Origin: Pseudaeromonas sp041441555
GTDB lineage: Bacteria > Pseudomonadota > Gammaproteobacteria > Enterobacterales > Aeromonadaceae
Direction of reading: 5' to 3'
Assembly (NCBI GenBank): GCA_041441555.1
Contig: JASDSW010000062.1
Coordinates: forward strand, 1 to 59,710
Length of the DNA stretch: 59,710 nucleotides
Positions 8,368 through 17,915 of this stretch are shown one piece after another (the stretch's first letter is position 1; each line of letters starts with the position of its first letter). The translations under genes and the position numbers were made by a program. Below the pieces are notes generated by a model. That model worked only from the letters and a program-made list of their open reading frames with translations. It had not been told where the DNA came from and ran no database searches.

Positions 8368-10551
8368 ATGCTGATAAAAGAATTAACTGGTGCCCGTTGT
8401 GGCCAACCGTTTGAACATTTGGGACTGATTGCGGATCCGGATGGCAGTGGTTTGGTGTTGAGAGCCTGGTTGCCAGGGGCTCAGTCGGTGGATGTCAAGG
8501 AGCTGGGGAGCGGTAAGGTCATCACGACCATGACCTGCGCCGATAAGCTAGGTTTGTTTGAAGCTCATTTTCCTCGTCGTAAAAAGCACTTTTCTTATTC
8601 CCTGCAAGTTCAATATCCCGATACAGACACGCTGCTGATTGACCCCTACCAATTCCATGCCGAGGCGTATGCGGGCCTGGCGGAGTTGAAGCATCAGGCA
8701 GCCAATGTTTACAAGACGCTCGGTGCTCAGTTGGTGGAGACTGAAGTCGACGGCGTCAAGGTTTCCGGGGTTCGCTTTGCGGTCTATGCGCCAAGCGCAA
8801 CATCCGTGAGTTTGATCGGCGACTTCAACTTCTGGGATGGTCGCCGCCATCCGATGCAACGCAGTCTGTGTGGGCACTGGGTACTGTTTGTGCCTGGGCT
8901 GCAGGCCGGTGATCACTATAAATTCGAATTGAAAGACCCCATGGGGAATCGTTTGCCGCATAAGGCCGACCCGGTGGGTTTCTATGCTGAACAGTATCCG
9001 TCATTTGCCTCCGTGGTTTATGACCAGGGGCAGTATCAGTGGCATGATGCCGATTGGCAGGCCTCCCAGCTGAACAATAAGCTGGAACAGCCCATGTCCA
9101 TCTACGAGCTGCATTTTGCCTCCTGGAAACGCCATGAGGATGGATCTTCACTGAGTTATCGTGAGATGGCGGCTGAGCTGATCCCCTACATTCAGGAGAT
9201 GGGGTATACCCATATCGAGCTGATGCCGATCTCGGAACACCCTTTCTCGGGCTCCTGGGGTTATCAGCCGGTAGGCATGTTTGCACCGACCAGCCGCTTT
9301 GGTTCGGCCGATGATTTCAAATATTTTGTCGATCAATGTCACCAAGCCGGTATTGGGGTCATCCTCGATTGGGTTCCTGCGCACTTCCCATCCGATTCCC
9401 ACGGCCTGGCTCGCTTTGATGGTACGCCGTTGTATGAATATGAGGATCCTCGTCGTGGCTGGCACCCGGATTGGAACTCCTATATCTACGACTTTGGTCG
9501 TGACAACGTGCGTCAGTTCCTGGTGGCGAGTGCGCTGTACTGGCTGGAACACTTCCACATCGATGGCTTACGCGTCGATGCTGTGGCTTCCATGCTCTAC
9601 TGGGATTACTCCCGGAAAGATGGCGAATGGGTGCCCAATATCGATGGTGGCAACCACAACTACGAAGCGATCAGCCTGCTGCGTTGGTTCAATGAAGAGG
9701 TGTACAAACACTATCCGCATGCGATGACCATCGCCGAAGAGTCAACGGCATTTGCCGGGGTCTCTCGTCCAACCTTCACGGGTGGGTTAGGTTTTGGTTT
9801 CAAGTGGGATATGGGTTGGATGCATGACTCACTGGAGTACATGAAGAAGGATCCGATCCACCGCAAGTATCATCACAACGATATGACCTTCTCGATGGTC
9901 TATTACTACGATGAAAACTTTATCCTCTCCCTGTCCCACGACGAAGTGGTGCATGGTAAACACTCCCTCCTCTACAAGATGCCAGGGGATGAGTGGCAGC
10001 AGGCGGCCAACTTGCGGGCCTATATGGGCTTCATGTATGCCCATCCGGGTAAAAAACTGAACTTCATGGGCTCCGAGTTTGCGCAGTCGACGGAGTGGAA
10101 CCACGATGCTCAGTTGCAGTGGTGGCTGCTGCAGTTTGACAAGCATAATGGACAAAAGAGTCTGATCCGTGACTTGAACCATCTTTACCGCAACGAGCCT
10201 GCCTTGTATGAGGCGGATTACGAGCGTAGTGGTTTCATGTGGCTGGATCACAATGACTATGAGCACAGCGTCTATGCCATGTTGCGCCGCAACAAGGCAG
10301 CGGATCGGACCATGTTGGTGGTTGGCAATTTCACGCCCACGCCCATCGATGGTTATCGTCTCGGGGTCCCGGAAGCGGGCACCTACCAGGTGGTACTCAA
10401 TTCCGACAGTAGCTATTACTGGGGCAGCGATTACGACATGGGCGGGTTGAGTTTCCCGAGCGATACGATTGCCATGCATGGACAAGCGCAATCGATTCTG
10501 ATTAATCTACCACCGTTGGCGACTGTCTTTATCAAGCGGGTTGGAGACTAA
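8368..10551 (+). CDS. glgB: 1,4-alpha-glucan branching enzyme
   Basis: GlgB makes the alpha-1,6 branches of glycogen. The 727-residue length matches E. coli GlgB (728). It has an N-terminal CBM48-type module containing the motif LIGDFNFWDGRRHPM. The GH13 barrel follows with nucleophile Asp404 in GLRVDAVASML, Glu457 in TIAEEST and the third acid in LSHDEVVHGK. The ATG at 8368 is preferred over the GTG at 8353 because AAGGG sits 7 nt upstream. glgX starts 3 nt after its stop, indicating a shared transcript. glgC and glgA are not in this operon. Confidence 0.97.
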   Translation: MLIKELTGARCGQPFEHLGLIADPDGSGLVLRAWLPGAQSVDVKELGSGKVITTMTCADKLGLFEAHFPRRKKHFSYSLQVQYPDTDTLLIDPYQFHAEAYAGLAELKHQAANVYKTLGAQLVETEVDGVKVSGVRFAVYAPSATSVSLIGDFNFWDGRRHPMQRSLCGHWVLFVPGLQAGDHYKFELKDPMGNRLPHKADPVGFYAEQYPSFASVVYDQGQYQWHDADWQASQLNNKLEQPMSIYELHFASWKRHEDGSSLSYREMAAELIPYIQEMGYTHIELMPISEHPFSGSWGYQPVGMFAPTSRFGSADDFKYFVDQCHQAGIGVILDWVPAHFPSDSHGLARFDGTPLYEYEDPRRGWHPDWNSYIYDFGRDNVRQFLVASALYWLEHFHIDGLRVDAVASMLYWDYSRKDGEWVPNIDGGNHNYEAISLLRWFNEEVYKHYPHAMTIAEESTAFAGVSRPTFTGGLGFGFKWDMGWMHDSLEYMKKDPIHRKYHHNDMTFSMVYYYDENFILSLSHDEVVHGKHSLLYKMPGDEWQQAANLRAYMGFMYAHPGKKLNFMGSEFAQSTEWNHDAQLQWWLLQFDKHNGQKSLIRDLNHLYRNEPALYEADYERSGFMWLDHNDYEHSVYAMLRRNKAADRTMLVVGNFTPTPIDGYRLGVPEAGTYQVVLNSDSSYYWGSDYDMGGLSFPSDTIAMHGQAQSILINLPPLATVFIKRVGD

Positions 10552-10554
10552 TCC

Positions 10555-12648
10555 ATGGGCGCTAGCTTTGTGCTCAAGCCTGGTAGAGAGGCCCCTTTAG
10601 GGGCCTTTCTCGATAGTGAAGGGTGTAATTTTGCATTGTGGGCACCGGATGCAAGCCGTGTGACTCTTTGTCTGTTTGATGAAACCGACAAGGAGAGTGT
10701 GCGCATCCCGTTGACCGAGCGAAAAGGCCATTACTGGTATGGGTACGTCTCCGGGATCCGGGCGGGTCAGCGTTATGGCTGGCGCGTGGGGGGGCCGCAG
10801 CATCCGGAGCAGGGCTTTTTGTTTGACGAGCAGAAGTTGCTGTTGGATCCCTACAGCAGGCAGTTGAGTCGCCCCTTGCTGTGGGATGAAACCCTCTATG
10901 AGGGCGACAGCCAGCGCATGATGAGCAAGTCGGTGGTGGTTGACGAGCATTTTGACTGGCAGGGCGTCACCAAGCCGGGCTACGGCGACGATCAAACGAT
11001 CCTCTACGAAACCCATGTCAAAGGCTTCACCCAGCTGCACCCGGATGTTCCCGAGGCGTTGCGGGGTAAGTATCTGGCACTTTGCCAACCGGCGGTGGTG
11101 CAATATCTGCAGGAGCTGGGGATTACCACCCTGCAACTGATGCCGATTGCCAGCTTCATGAGTGAACCTCGTTTGGTGGGGTTGGGTCTGGTGAACTACT
11201 GGGGCTACAACCCGGTCTGCTTTATGGCTCCCGATCCTCGTTATGCGGTGACGGATGCAGTCACTGAATTCAAGACCATGGTGCGCGAGCTGCACCGGGC
11301 CGGGATCGAGGTGATCCTGGATGTGGTGTTCAATCACACCGCCGAGGCCGGGCAGGGCGGTCCTATCCTCAGTTTCAAGGGGTTGGACAATCGAAACTAC
11401 TACGTCTTTGAAGATGGGAGCCATGGCCCGGACTACGGGCGTTATGTCAACGTCGCAGGGTGTGGTAACAGCGTCAATGTGGATCACCCTTATGTCCTGC
11501 GCCTGGTGATGGACAGCCTGCGCTATTGGCTGACTGAGATGCAGGTCGATGGTTTTCGCTTCGATTTGGCGGTGACGCTGGCGCGCGAAGGTAACGAATA
11601 CGATCCTTGCGGCGGTTTCTTTAAAGCCATCATGCAGGATCCCATCATCGGCCAGGCGAAGTTGATCGCTGAGCCTTGGGATATCGGTCCCTTTGGTTAT
11701 CGGCTAGGCCAATTCCCCAGCCAATGGAAGGAGACCAATGATCGTTTCCGCGATACGGTTCGCTCCTTCTGGCGCGGGGATATGGGCCGCATGGCAGATT
11801 TTGCCACCCGGTTGTTGGGCTCTCGCGACGTGTTTCCCAAGTCCTATCGCTCCATCCATTCCAGTGTCAATTTCATCTGTTATCACGACGGCTTTACGCT
11901 GGAAGATCTGGTGAGCTATAACCAGCGCCACAACCAGCCTAACGGTGAAGAGAACCGCGATGGGCACGGCCATAACCTGTCGGCCAATTACGGCATCGAA
12001 GGACCCACTGCCGATCTGCGCATCAATCATATGCGTCAGCAACAAAAGAGAAATCTGATCGCTACCCTGCTGCTGTCGCAAGGAACCCCCCATCTGTTGG
12101 CCGGTGATGAGATTGGTCGCACCCAGATGGGAAACAATAATGCCTACTGCCAAGACAACCACATCAGTTGGCAGCACTGGGAATTGCGGGAAGAGGACGA
12201 ACAGCTGCTGGAGTTCGTCAAGCAGATGATCCGCCTGCGTCGCGGCTCCGAGGTCTTCTCGGGGTTACGGCTGCTCGATGACCATTACCTGGGACAGCAG
12301 CGGGCCTTGCATCAAGTCGCCTGGTACCATCCCGACGGCCATCTGTTATCGGATGCCGATTGGAATGCCCCTGTTTCCCAAGTATTTGTCATGGATATCG
12401 GTGACTTGAAGGGGACAGGTGAGCGCTGGTTGGTCTTGTTCAACGCCAGTGGTTATGACATCCACTTCCGCCTGCCCGCGGCCGGCTCGGCCATGAGTTG
12501 GGAGCAGGTGATCGATACGGCCGCGGTGGATGGATTCTTCCTGCCGGATGATGTGCTTCGCCAGATAGCCGTCGGTCGAGCCCACTCGGTCAAGTTGTTG
12601 CGACAGGTATCGCTGGAGGCGCCTCAAATTTCCAGTGTGGGAGAGTGA
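10555..12648 (+). CDS. glgX: Glycogen debranching enzyme
   Basis: GlgX hydrolyses alpha-1,6 linkages of limit dextrins produced by glycogen phosphorylase. The protein is 697 residues, against about 657 in E. coli. It shows the isoamylase-type pattern: CBM48 start (FALWAPDASRVTLCLFDE), GYNPVCFMAPDPRYA, EVILDVVFNHTAE, the catalytic Asp in GFRFDLAVTLAREG, Glu in LIAEPWDIG, and CYHDGFTLEDLVSYNQRHN. The ATG follows GGAG at 8 nt, itself within the end of glgB. The product would act on glycogen trimmed by GlgP, encoded 13 kb downstream. Confidence 0.95.
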   Translation: MGASFVLKPGREAPLGAFLDSEGCNFALWAPDASRVTLCLFDETDKESVRIPLTERKGHYWYGYVSGIRAGQRYGWRVGGPQHPEQGFLFDEQKLLLDPYSRQLSRPLLWDETLYEGDSQRMMSKSVVVDEHFDWQGVTKPGYGDDQTILYETHVKGFTQLHPDVPEALRGKYLALCQPAVVQYLQELGITTLQLMPIASFMSEPRLVGLGLVNYWGYNPVCFMAPDPRYAVTDAVTEFKTMVRELHRAGIEVILDVVFNHTAEAGQGGPILSFKGLDNRNYYVFEDGSHGPDYGRYVNVAGCGNSVNVDHPYVLRLVMDSLRYWLTEMQVDGFRFDLAVTLAREGNEYDPCGGFFKAIMQDPIIGQAKLIAEPWDIGPFGYRLGQFPSQWKETNDRFRDTVRSFWRGDMGRMADFATRLLGSRDVFPKSYRSIHSSVNFICYHDGFTLEDLVSYNQRHNQPNGEENRDGHGHNLSANYGIEGPTADLRINHMRQQQKRNLIATLLLSQGTPHLLAGDEIGRTQMGNNNAYCQDNHISWQHWELREEDEQLLEFVKQMIRLRRGSEVFSGLRLLDDHYLGQQRALHQVAWYHPDGHLLSDADWNAPVSQVFVMDIGDLKGTGERWLVLFNASGYDIHFRLPAAGSAMSWEQVIDTAAVDGFFLPDDVLRQIAVGRAHSVKLLRQVSLEAPQISSVGE

Positions 12649-12704
12649 GTGTTCTCGATGATTCGGATAGAATGATGTAACACAATTGCAACATAACGAC
12701 GATC

Positions 12705-13094
12705 ATGAGTAATTCCAATTCTCCACCCTGGCGTGACCATTTGACCGACGAGCAGTACCGAGTGTGCTGGCGCAAAGAAACCGAAGCACCATTTTCCGGC
12801 GCGCTGTTACACAACCGCAAGACGGGGGAGTACCATTGCGTCTGTTGCGGTCGCCGATTGTTTGACTCGTCAGCTAAATTTGACTCCGGTTGTGGTTGGC
12901 CTAGCTTCGATCAGGCGCTGCCAGGCGCTGTTCGCTATCAGGAGGATCGCTCGGCAGGAATGCGTCGCACCGAGATCCTCTGTCAGCACTGCGGCGCACA
13001 CCTGGGTCACGTCTTTGATGATGGTCCGACGGCTAGCGGCCAGCGTTATTGCGTCAACAGTGTCAGCCTGACCTTTACTCCCCGCGATGAGTGA
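12705..13094 (+). CDS. msrB: Peptide-methionine (R)-S-oxide reductase
   Basis: MsrB reduces the R epimer of methionine sulfoxide in oxidised proteins. The 129-residue protein has the two zinc-binding pairs (CVCC near residue 46 and CQHC), the GCGWPSF motif and the catalytic cysteine in RYCVNS near the C-terminus. In E. coli msrB is next to and divergent from gapA. Here it keeps the same relative strand, but malQ-glgB-glgX lies between them. It starts 56 bp after glgX and could be co-transcribed. Confidence 0.96.
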   Translation: MSNSNSPPWRDHLTDEQYRVCWRKETEAPFSGALLHNRKTGEYHCVCCGRRLFDSSAKFDSGCGWPSFDQALPGAVRYQEDRSAGMRRTEILCQHCGAHLGHVFDDGPTASGQRYCVNSVSLTFTPRDE

Positions 13095-13208
13095 TCGCGC
13101 TCGCAGGCCTTGGCGACGGACGGGAAGAGTCATGGCTGGCAAAGCGCGAATTGAGGGCTGGATGGCTCGAATTTTGTTGGAGCGTTTGGGGTAGAAGTTG
13201 GAGTCTCG

Positions 13209-13766
13209 ATGACCAGATTTGCCATTATTTCTGATATTCACGGCTGCTTGCCCGCCCTTGAGCAGACCTTGTCTCATCTGCAGGACTTCGAACCCGACTA
13301 CTACCTGTTGCTGGGGGATGTACTCAACCACGGGCCGCGAAATCCGATCCCGGATGGTTATGCGCCAGCCGAGGTGGCCGCCTGTTTGAACCACCTGCGT
13401 GAGCAGCTCATTGCGGTACGCGGCAACTGTGATAGCGAGGTCGATCAGATGTTGCTGCACTTTCCCTGTCTTGCTCCCTACAACTTCCTGATCGAGGGTA
13501 ACCGGCGTTTTTGCATGACTCACGGTCACCTGTATCCACTCGAGCAGTTGGGGTTACGCCGGGGCGATATCCTTCTCAGCGGTCATACCCATCAGGCCGC
13601 GATTGAGGAAGTTGGCCCTGGGCTCCTGTCGATCAATCCCGGCTCAGTGACCTTTCCGCGCCAAAATGGCATAGCCAGTTATGCACTCTACGCCGATGGG
13701 CTCTTTTCGATCCACTCGGTGCAGGATGGTTCTGTGCTGATGCAGCATCGACTCATGGCTGAGTGA
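13209..13766 (+). CDS. yfcE: YfcE-type metallophosphodiesterase
   Basis: A 185-residue calcineurin-like phosphoesterase of the YfcE/MJ0936 group, active on phosphodiesters in vitro in E. coli; its physiological substrate is unknown. The metal-ligand blocks are intact: SDIHGCLPAL, LLGDVLNHGPRNP, RGNCDSE, THGHLY and SGHTHQA. GGAG lies 7 nt before the ATG. It is separated from msrB by 114 bp. Confidence 0.9.
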   Translation: MTRFAIISDIHGCLPALEQTLSHLQDFEPDYYLLLGDVLNHGPRNPIPDGYAPAEVAACLNHLREQLIAVRGNCDSEVDQMLLHFPCLAPYNFLIEGNRRFCMTHGHLYPLEQLGLRRGDILLSGHTHQAAIEEVGPGLLSINPGSVTFPRQNGIASYALYADGLFSIHSVQDGSVLMQHRLMAE

Positions 13767-13794
13767 AGAGTGTGGGGATCGGGAGTCGGATTGG

Positions 13795-14679
13795 TCAGCG
13801 CTGGGATTCGGCGGCTGAATGACGCGATGCCTTTTGGCCGAAACGCCAATGACTATTGAGCAGCGAGGTCAGCGACTCGTCTTGTGCCGTTTGGGTGCGA
13901 TAGGCCAGGTAGAGAGTGCGTGGCAGATGAGGCGCACCTTCCACCATGTGCAGGGTGCCGAGCTTGAGTGAGGGCGCGACGGCCGGATGCGGTAGGTAGG
14001 CGATGCCGCCGTGGGTTTTCAGGTGTTGTTCGGCTTGACGCAGGGAGCTGGTTAGCAGGGTCGGGGGGCGACCTTGCAGGATCCCCGGTAGCTGAGTGTG
14101 AGAAAAGTGGGCATGAGTATCGATCATGACCAACGGCTGGGTTGCACACTGCTCCAGTGAGATGCCCGGTTGAGCACAAACCAGACTGAGTTGATATTCG
14201 GCGAGTGGCCGTACCGAGACTTCATCAATCTTGCTGGGCTCACCAAGCACCGCCAGATCGAGAGTGCGCTCCAGAAGCTGGCGGCAGAGCTGCTCGCGAT
14301 GGCCAATTTCATAGCGGATCGAAGGCTGTGTCGCTTGCTCTATCCAGGGGATGAGCCACTCCTGCAGACCCAACTCCCAGCAAAAGAGCGGTGCACCGAC
14401 GGCCAATTGGCGTTGGGTGGCCTCTTGTTGGCCAAGCTCCAGTTTGGCGCGCCCCAGCGTTTGCAAAATGGCTTCGGCGTAGGGGTAGAGGCGCTCACCG
14501 GCTAGCGTCAGCTGAATGTTGTTGCGGTGACGGGCAAAAAGAGTGACCCCCAGCTGCTGCTCTAACTGGCGGATACGAAAGCTAACGGCAGATTGGGTCA
14601 AATAGAGGGTTTCTGCTGCGCGACCAAAATGTCGAGTCTTGCTGACTTCGATGAAGGTGCGCAGCAGATCGGTATCCAT
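13795..14679 (-). CDS. hdfR: LysR-type regulator HdfR
   Basis: A 294-residue LysR-type regulator. The N-terminal helix-turn-helix (about residues 1-60; FGRAAETLYLTQSAVSFRIRQLE) and a periplasmic-binding-like effector domain are both present. In E. coli HdfR represses flhDC and regulates the neighbouring maoP. Its identity rests on the adjacency of maoP and the HdfR-like N-terminus MDTDLLRTFIEVSKTRHFGR. The start codon overlaps the maoP stop by one base (TAATG), so translation is probably coupled. The gene order is therefore co-directional, unlike the divergent pair I recall for E. coli. Confidence 0.87.
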   Translation of the reverse strand: MDTDLLRTFIEVSKTRHFGRAAETLYLTQSAVSFRIRQLEQQLGVTLFARHRNNIQLTLAGERLYPYAEAILQTLGRAKLELGQQEATQRQLAVGAPLFCWELGLQEWLIPWIEQATQPSIRYEIGHREQLCRQLLERTLDLAVLGEPSKIDEVSVRPLAEYQLSLVCAQPGISLEQCATQPLVMIDTHAHFSHTQLPGILQGRPPTLLTSSLRQAEQHLKTHGGIAYLPHPAVAPSLKLGTLHMVEGAPHLPRTLYLAYRTQTAQDESLTSLLNSHWRFGQKASRHSAAESQR

Positions 14680-15026
14680 TAATCCAGGGACTCTTCAACC
14701 GGCTCAAATCCGGCGTCATCGGTGGCATTGCCTCCGGCGGTGCAGAGTCGATGCACACGACGAGGTCCTATCACCTTCAGATATTTGAACCACACCTTGG
14801 CGTGGTTGCTGCCGGTGGCACTCCCTGCTTGAACCTGTTCAAGGAATGCTTTTTCAACCTCATCGGCGGGTTGACGCTTGCCTTGATACAGCTCCAGCAT
14901 GGCTTGACCACACTGCTCCAGAAGGTCAGCTTCAGCCACGGTAAATTGACCGCTGCGGCGGATGCCTCGGGGAAAATGTTGGAAGTCGTTAAAACGCTTA
15001 TCAGATACAAAGCTCATGGTAGTCAT
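14679..15026 (-). CDS. maoP: Macrodomain Ori organisation protein MaoP (YifE family)
   Basis: MaoP is a small cytosolic protein needed with the maoS site for organisation of the Ori macrodomain in E. coli. The 115-residue protein aligns by eye with E. coli YifE: FNDFQHFPRGIRRSGQFT against its YFDNKHYPRGFSRHGDFT, followed by the EA.LLE and GKR.P blocks. The C-terminus is divergent. A second in-frame ATG three codons later is possible. It is the first gene of a two-gene unit with hdfR. The 254-bp upstream region contains an AT-rich near-palindrome at about 15104-15121. Confidence 0.85.
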   Translation of the reverse strand: MTTMSFVSDKRFNDFQHFPRGIRRSGQFTVAEADLLEQCGQAMLELYQGKRQPADEVEKAFLEQVQAGSATGSNHAKVWFKYLKVIGPRRVHRLCTAGGNATDDAGFEPVEESLD

Positions 15027-15240
15027 TGCTATTGTTGTTGTCCTATCGCCGGGAAGTATGTTCAGCCAGGTAAAGAGTTAAAAATCGAGTTTTTTCGCTT
15101 GATGATAAAATATTTTTATCGTTATTCAATCCCCTTGGCTTGTGGCACAAATGTTTTGCCCGAACGGTAATAAATTGGCGTAAATAGCTGAAAAAAAGCA
15201 CAAAATCGGGGTGTTACAACTTAAATTTCCACAAAGCCAT

Positions 15241-15264
15241 AAAAAAACCGGATGACCCGGTTTC
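15241..15264 (-). terminator. nagC terminator
   Basis: Minus-strand hairpin AAACCGG / CCGGTTT with a 5-nt loop and a run of T, located just after the nagC stop. Confidence 0.75.
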
Positions 15265-15281
15265 GTTATTCTCGGGGCGCA

Positions 15282-16493
15282 TCACATTTCCATGATGCGT
15301 AACAGCAGGTTGCCTTCAAGGAGCGCCTGCTTGATCAAGGCAACCCCCCCCATGACGTTGCGGCCTTGGAAGCGGGCCGGCTCTATGGGCAACTCCTGAT
15401 GAAAACTAGGGAGTGATTGCTGCTCGATACAGCTGCGGATCACGGGAAATAGGATCTGTTTGGCATCAATGATTTCGCCCGCCAGCAATACCTTCTCGGG
15501 GTTAAACAGGTTGACCATGATCGCGATGATGCGGCCTAGGTACTCGCCAGTCTCTTGCAGGATCTGGCTGGCGAGGGTATCCCCTTGGCCGGCGGCACGG
15601 CAGATTAGCTCGATGGTCAGCCCCTGGGGCTGCATGCTGCTCTGGTGTCCTTGTTGCAGGAGTCCGAGAGTTCGCTCAACAATCGCCGAGTTGCCCACCA
15701 GGGTTTCCATACAGCCGAAATTGCCGCAATGGCATCGCCGGCCAAACCGTTCGACCTGAATATGGCCGATTTCGCCGACGTTGCGGTTATGGCCCTGCAA
15801 TATTTTGCCTTTGCTGATAATTCCGGAGCCGATGTCGTTATGCACCGCGATTAGGATGACATCCTGGTTTTCCTGGGAGGCGCCCAAGAAGTGCTCGGCC
15901 AGCGCCAGCGCACGGGTGTCATTGCCCACATAACAGGGCAGGTGAAAACGGGCTTCCAACCGCTGTGTCAGGGGGAGGTGATGCAGCTCCAGCGCCGGCA
16001 TGTAGAGGACTTCCCCCGATTCTTGATTGACCAGTCCCGGCAGGGTTACGGCAATGCCAATCAGTTTGCGGATCTTGCGCGCCTGTTCGCTGAGCAAAGC
16101 GGCGATGGCGTCGAGCAGTTTGTCGATGGCCGCGTCCCCCTTGAGCGGAGTTAGTTCATGGCTGGCCTGCGCCAGCAGCCGACCATTGAGATCGCAAACC
16201 CCCAGGTGCAGACTGCGACGCCCCAGTCGACAGGAGATGAACTGGAATCGATCACGCACCGTCATCAGCGAGATGGCGCGTCGTCCACCGGTAGACTCCT
16301 GCAGCGCCTCTTCGCGGATCAGCTCATGTTCGAGCAGCTGACGCGTGATTTTGGTGACGCTGGCTGGCGCCAACTGGCTGATTTCGGCGATCTGAACCCG
16401 AGAGATAGGACCATGTTGATCGATGATGCGATATACCGCCGCCGCATTGACCTGCTTGACCAAGTCGATGTTGGCAATTTGTCCGTCTGTCAT
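15282..16493 (-). CDS. nagC: NagC, ROK-family repressor of N-acetylglucosamine genes
   Basis: NagC represses amino-sugar genes and is released by GlcNAc-6-phosphate. The 403-residue protein closely follows E. coli NagC at the N-terminal helix-turn-helix (VDLVKQ-type start, then GPISRVQIAEISQLAPASVT) and STGGRRAISL. The ROK sugar-binding domain has the zinc motif CHCGNFGCME. The start codon directly abuts the nagA stop with no intervening base, as expected for a coupled nagA-nagC operon. Mlc is the alternative ROK paralogue, but the nagA linkage favours NagC. Confidence 0.94.
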   Translation of the reverse strand: MTDGQIANIDLVKQVNAAAVYRIIDQHGPISRVQIAEISQLAPASVTKITRQLLEHELIREEALQESTGGRRAISLMTVRDRFQFISCRLGRRSLHLGVCDLNGRLLAQASHELTPLKGDAAIDKLLDAIAALLSEQARKIRKLIGIAVTLPGLVNQESGEVLYMPALELHHLPLTQRLEARFHLPCYVGNDTRALALAEHFLGASQENQDVILIAVHNDIGSGIISKGKILQGHNRNVGEIGHIQVERFGRRCHCGNFGCMETLVGNSAIVERTLGLLQQGHQSSMQPQGLTIELICRAAGQGDTLASQILQETGEYLGRIIAIMVNLFNPEKVLLAGEIIDAKQILFPVIRSCIEQQSLPSFHQELPIEPARFQGRNVMGGVALIKQALLEGNLLLRIMEM

Positions 16494-17642
16494 TTATTGG
16501 TGCTCTTGATAGGTGCCCTGTTCCAGCGTAGCCGTGACTCGATAGTTTTCATCGAAGACGACCAGATTGGCGATTTTCCCCACGGCGATGCTGCCTAGCT
16601 GATTGGCGCGGCCAATGGCGCGGGCCGGGTAGAGACTGGCCATGCGCAGAGCCTCTGTCAACGGCAGACCGACCATTTCCACTAGGTTTTTGACGCCCTC
16701 GATCATCGTCAGTGCGGAGCCGCCGAGAGTTCCATTCTGGTCTTCACAGCGTCCTTGCCGACAAAAAACCGGGGTGCCACAAAAATCGAACTGGGAAAAG
16801 CCATCCGGCGCTCCGGCGGCAGCCGTGGCATCGGTGACCAGGCAGAGTCGCTCCCCCAAAATTTGATGCGCCAGACGAACATTGGCGGGATGGACATGCT
16901 GGCCGTCGACGATGATCCCCGCGTATATTTCGGGTCGATCATAGACGGCGCCGACGACACCGGGTTCGCGACCATTGAGCGTCGGCGTCATGGCGTTGTA
17001 AAGGTGAGTGGCAAAGCGGATCCCGGCGTCGAACCCGGCGATGGCCTGCTCGTAACCGGCGGCACTGTGTCCCAGGGCAACCTGGATCCCGGCCTCGGTG
17101 AGGCGGCGGATATGCTGCGGATCATTTTGCTCCGGGGCCAGGGTGATGGTAGCAATCCAGGGGGCCTGCTGACACAGATAGCGGATCATGGCCTCGGAAG
17201 GTGTGCGGATCTGCTCGGCTGGGTGTATCCCCTTGCGCAGCGGATTGATATAGGGCCCTTCCAGGTGCAAGCCGAGCACTGTGTGGGCATGATGCTGCAT
17301 GTAGCTGCGGCAGGCCTCGATGGCCTGCTCCATGTCCCTATCCGGACTGGTGATCAGGGTGGGCAGAAAACTGGTGGTGCCGGATCTGAGATTGCTCGCG
17401 TGCATGAGGGCGAGGGTTTCGGTGCAGGGGGCCGCGTTGAACATGACGCCACCACAGCCGTTGATTTGCAGATCGATGAAACCGGCGCTCAGGTGCTGTC
17501 CCCGCAGGTCTTGGCTGGGGAGCCCAACAGGCAGCTCGGCGTCCGGCAGCAGAGCCTCGATGCGCCCCTGCTCAATCAGCAGGCTGTGATGGGTCAAGGG
17601 TCCATTTTCGGTATGGATCAGCGCATTGCGTAGTACAAACAT
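16494..17642 (-). CDS. nagA: N-acetylglucosamine-6-phosphate deacetylase
   Basis: NagA converts GlcNAc-6-P to glucosamine-6-P, feeding GlcNAc into glycolysis or cell-wall recycling. The 382-residue amidohydrolase-fold protein shows LHLEGPYINPLRKGIHP (metal/active-site block), VALGHSAAGYEQA, THLYNAMTPLNGREPG-like residues (THLYNAMTPTLNGREPG here) and LVTDATAAAG with the catalytic Asp. The start at 17642 is chosen because GGAG lies 7 nt upstream; a longer frame reaches 17723. Unlike E. coli, nagB and nagE are not adjacent; glnS is directly divergent. Confidence 0.95.
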   Translation of the reverse strand: MFVLRNALIHTENGPLTHHSLLIEQGRIEALLPDAELPVGLPSQDLRGQHLSAGFIDLQINGCGGVMFNAAPCTETLALMHASNLRSGTTSFLPTLITSPDRDMEQAIEACRSYMQHHAHTVLGLHLEGPYINPLRKGIHPAEQIRTPSEAMIRYLCQQAPWIATITLAPEQNDPQHIRRLTEAGIQVALGHSAAGYEQAIAGFDAGIRFATHLYNAMTPTLNGREPGVVGAVYDRPEIYAGIIVDGQHVHPANVRLAHQILGERLCLVTDATAAAGAPDGFSQFDFCGTPVFCRQGRCEDQNGTLGGSALTMIEGVKNLVEMVGLPLTEALRMASLYPARAIGRANQLGSIAVGKIANLVVFDENYRVTATLEQGTYQEHQ

Positions 17643-17915
17643 GATGATTCTCCATGACGCGTGGGCCATTGGTTGCCCGTTGGTGGTGCGATGGGGCGAT
17701 TGGCGAGCGCGTTTGTCCGGCATTATCCATCAAAAATGGCCTGTTTGTCCTGGCGCGGCAGATTTCGGCATGACTCCGTTTTCTTGCCGACCCATTCGGT
17801 TTTTTCAACTGGCTTCTTCGGCGGCGGGCCGATAAATACCTTGAGTGACGCTCAGGATTCATGGAACATAAGCGGTTATCACGCAGTTGTAGCTATTATC
17901 TCTTGAGGTGAGTGA

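Noticed and set aside
13132..13194. A 20-codon frame starting MAGKARIEGW just before yfcE
   Set aside because: A GGGAAGAG precedes it, but only 2 nt from the ATG. There is no associated hairpin or conserved pattern, so chance is the simpler explanation.
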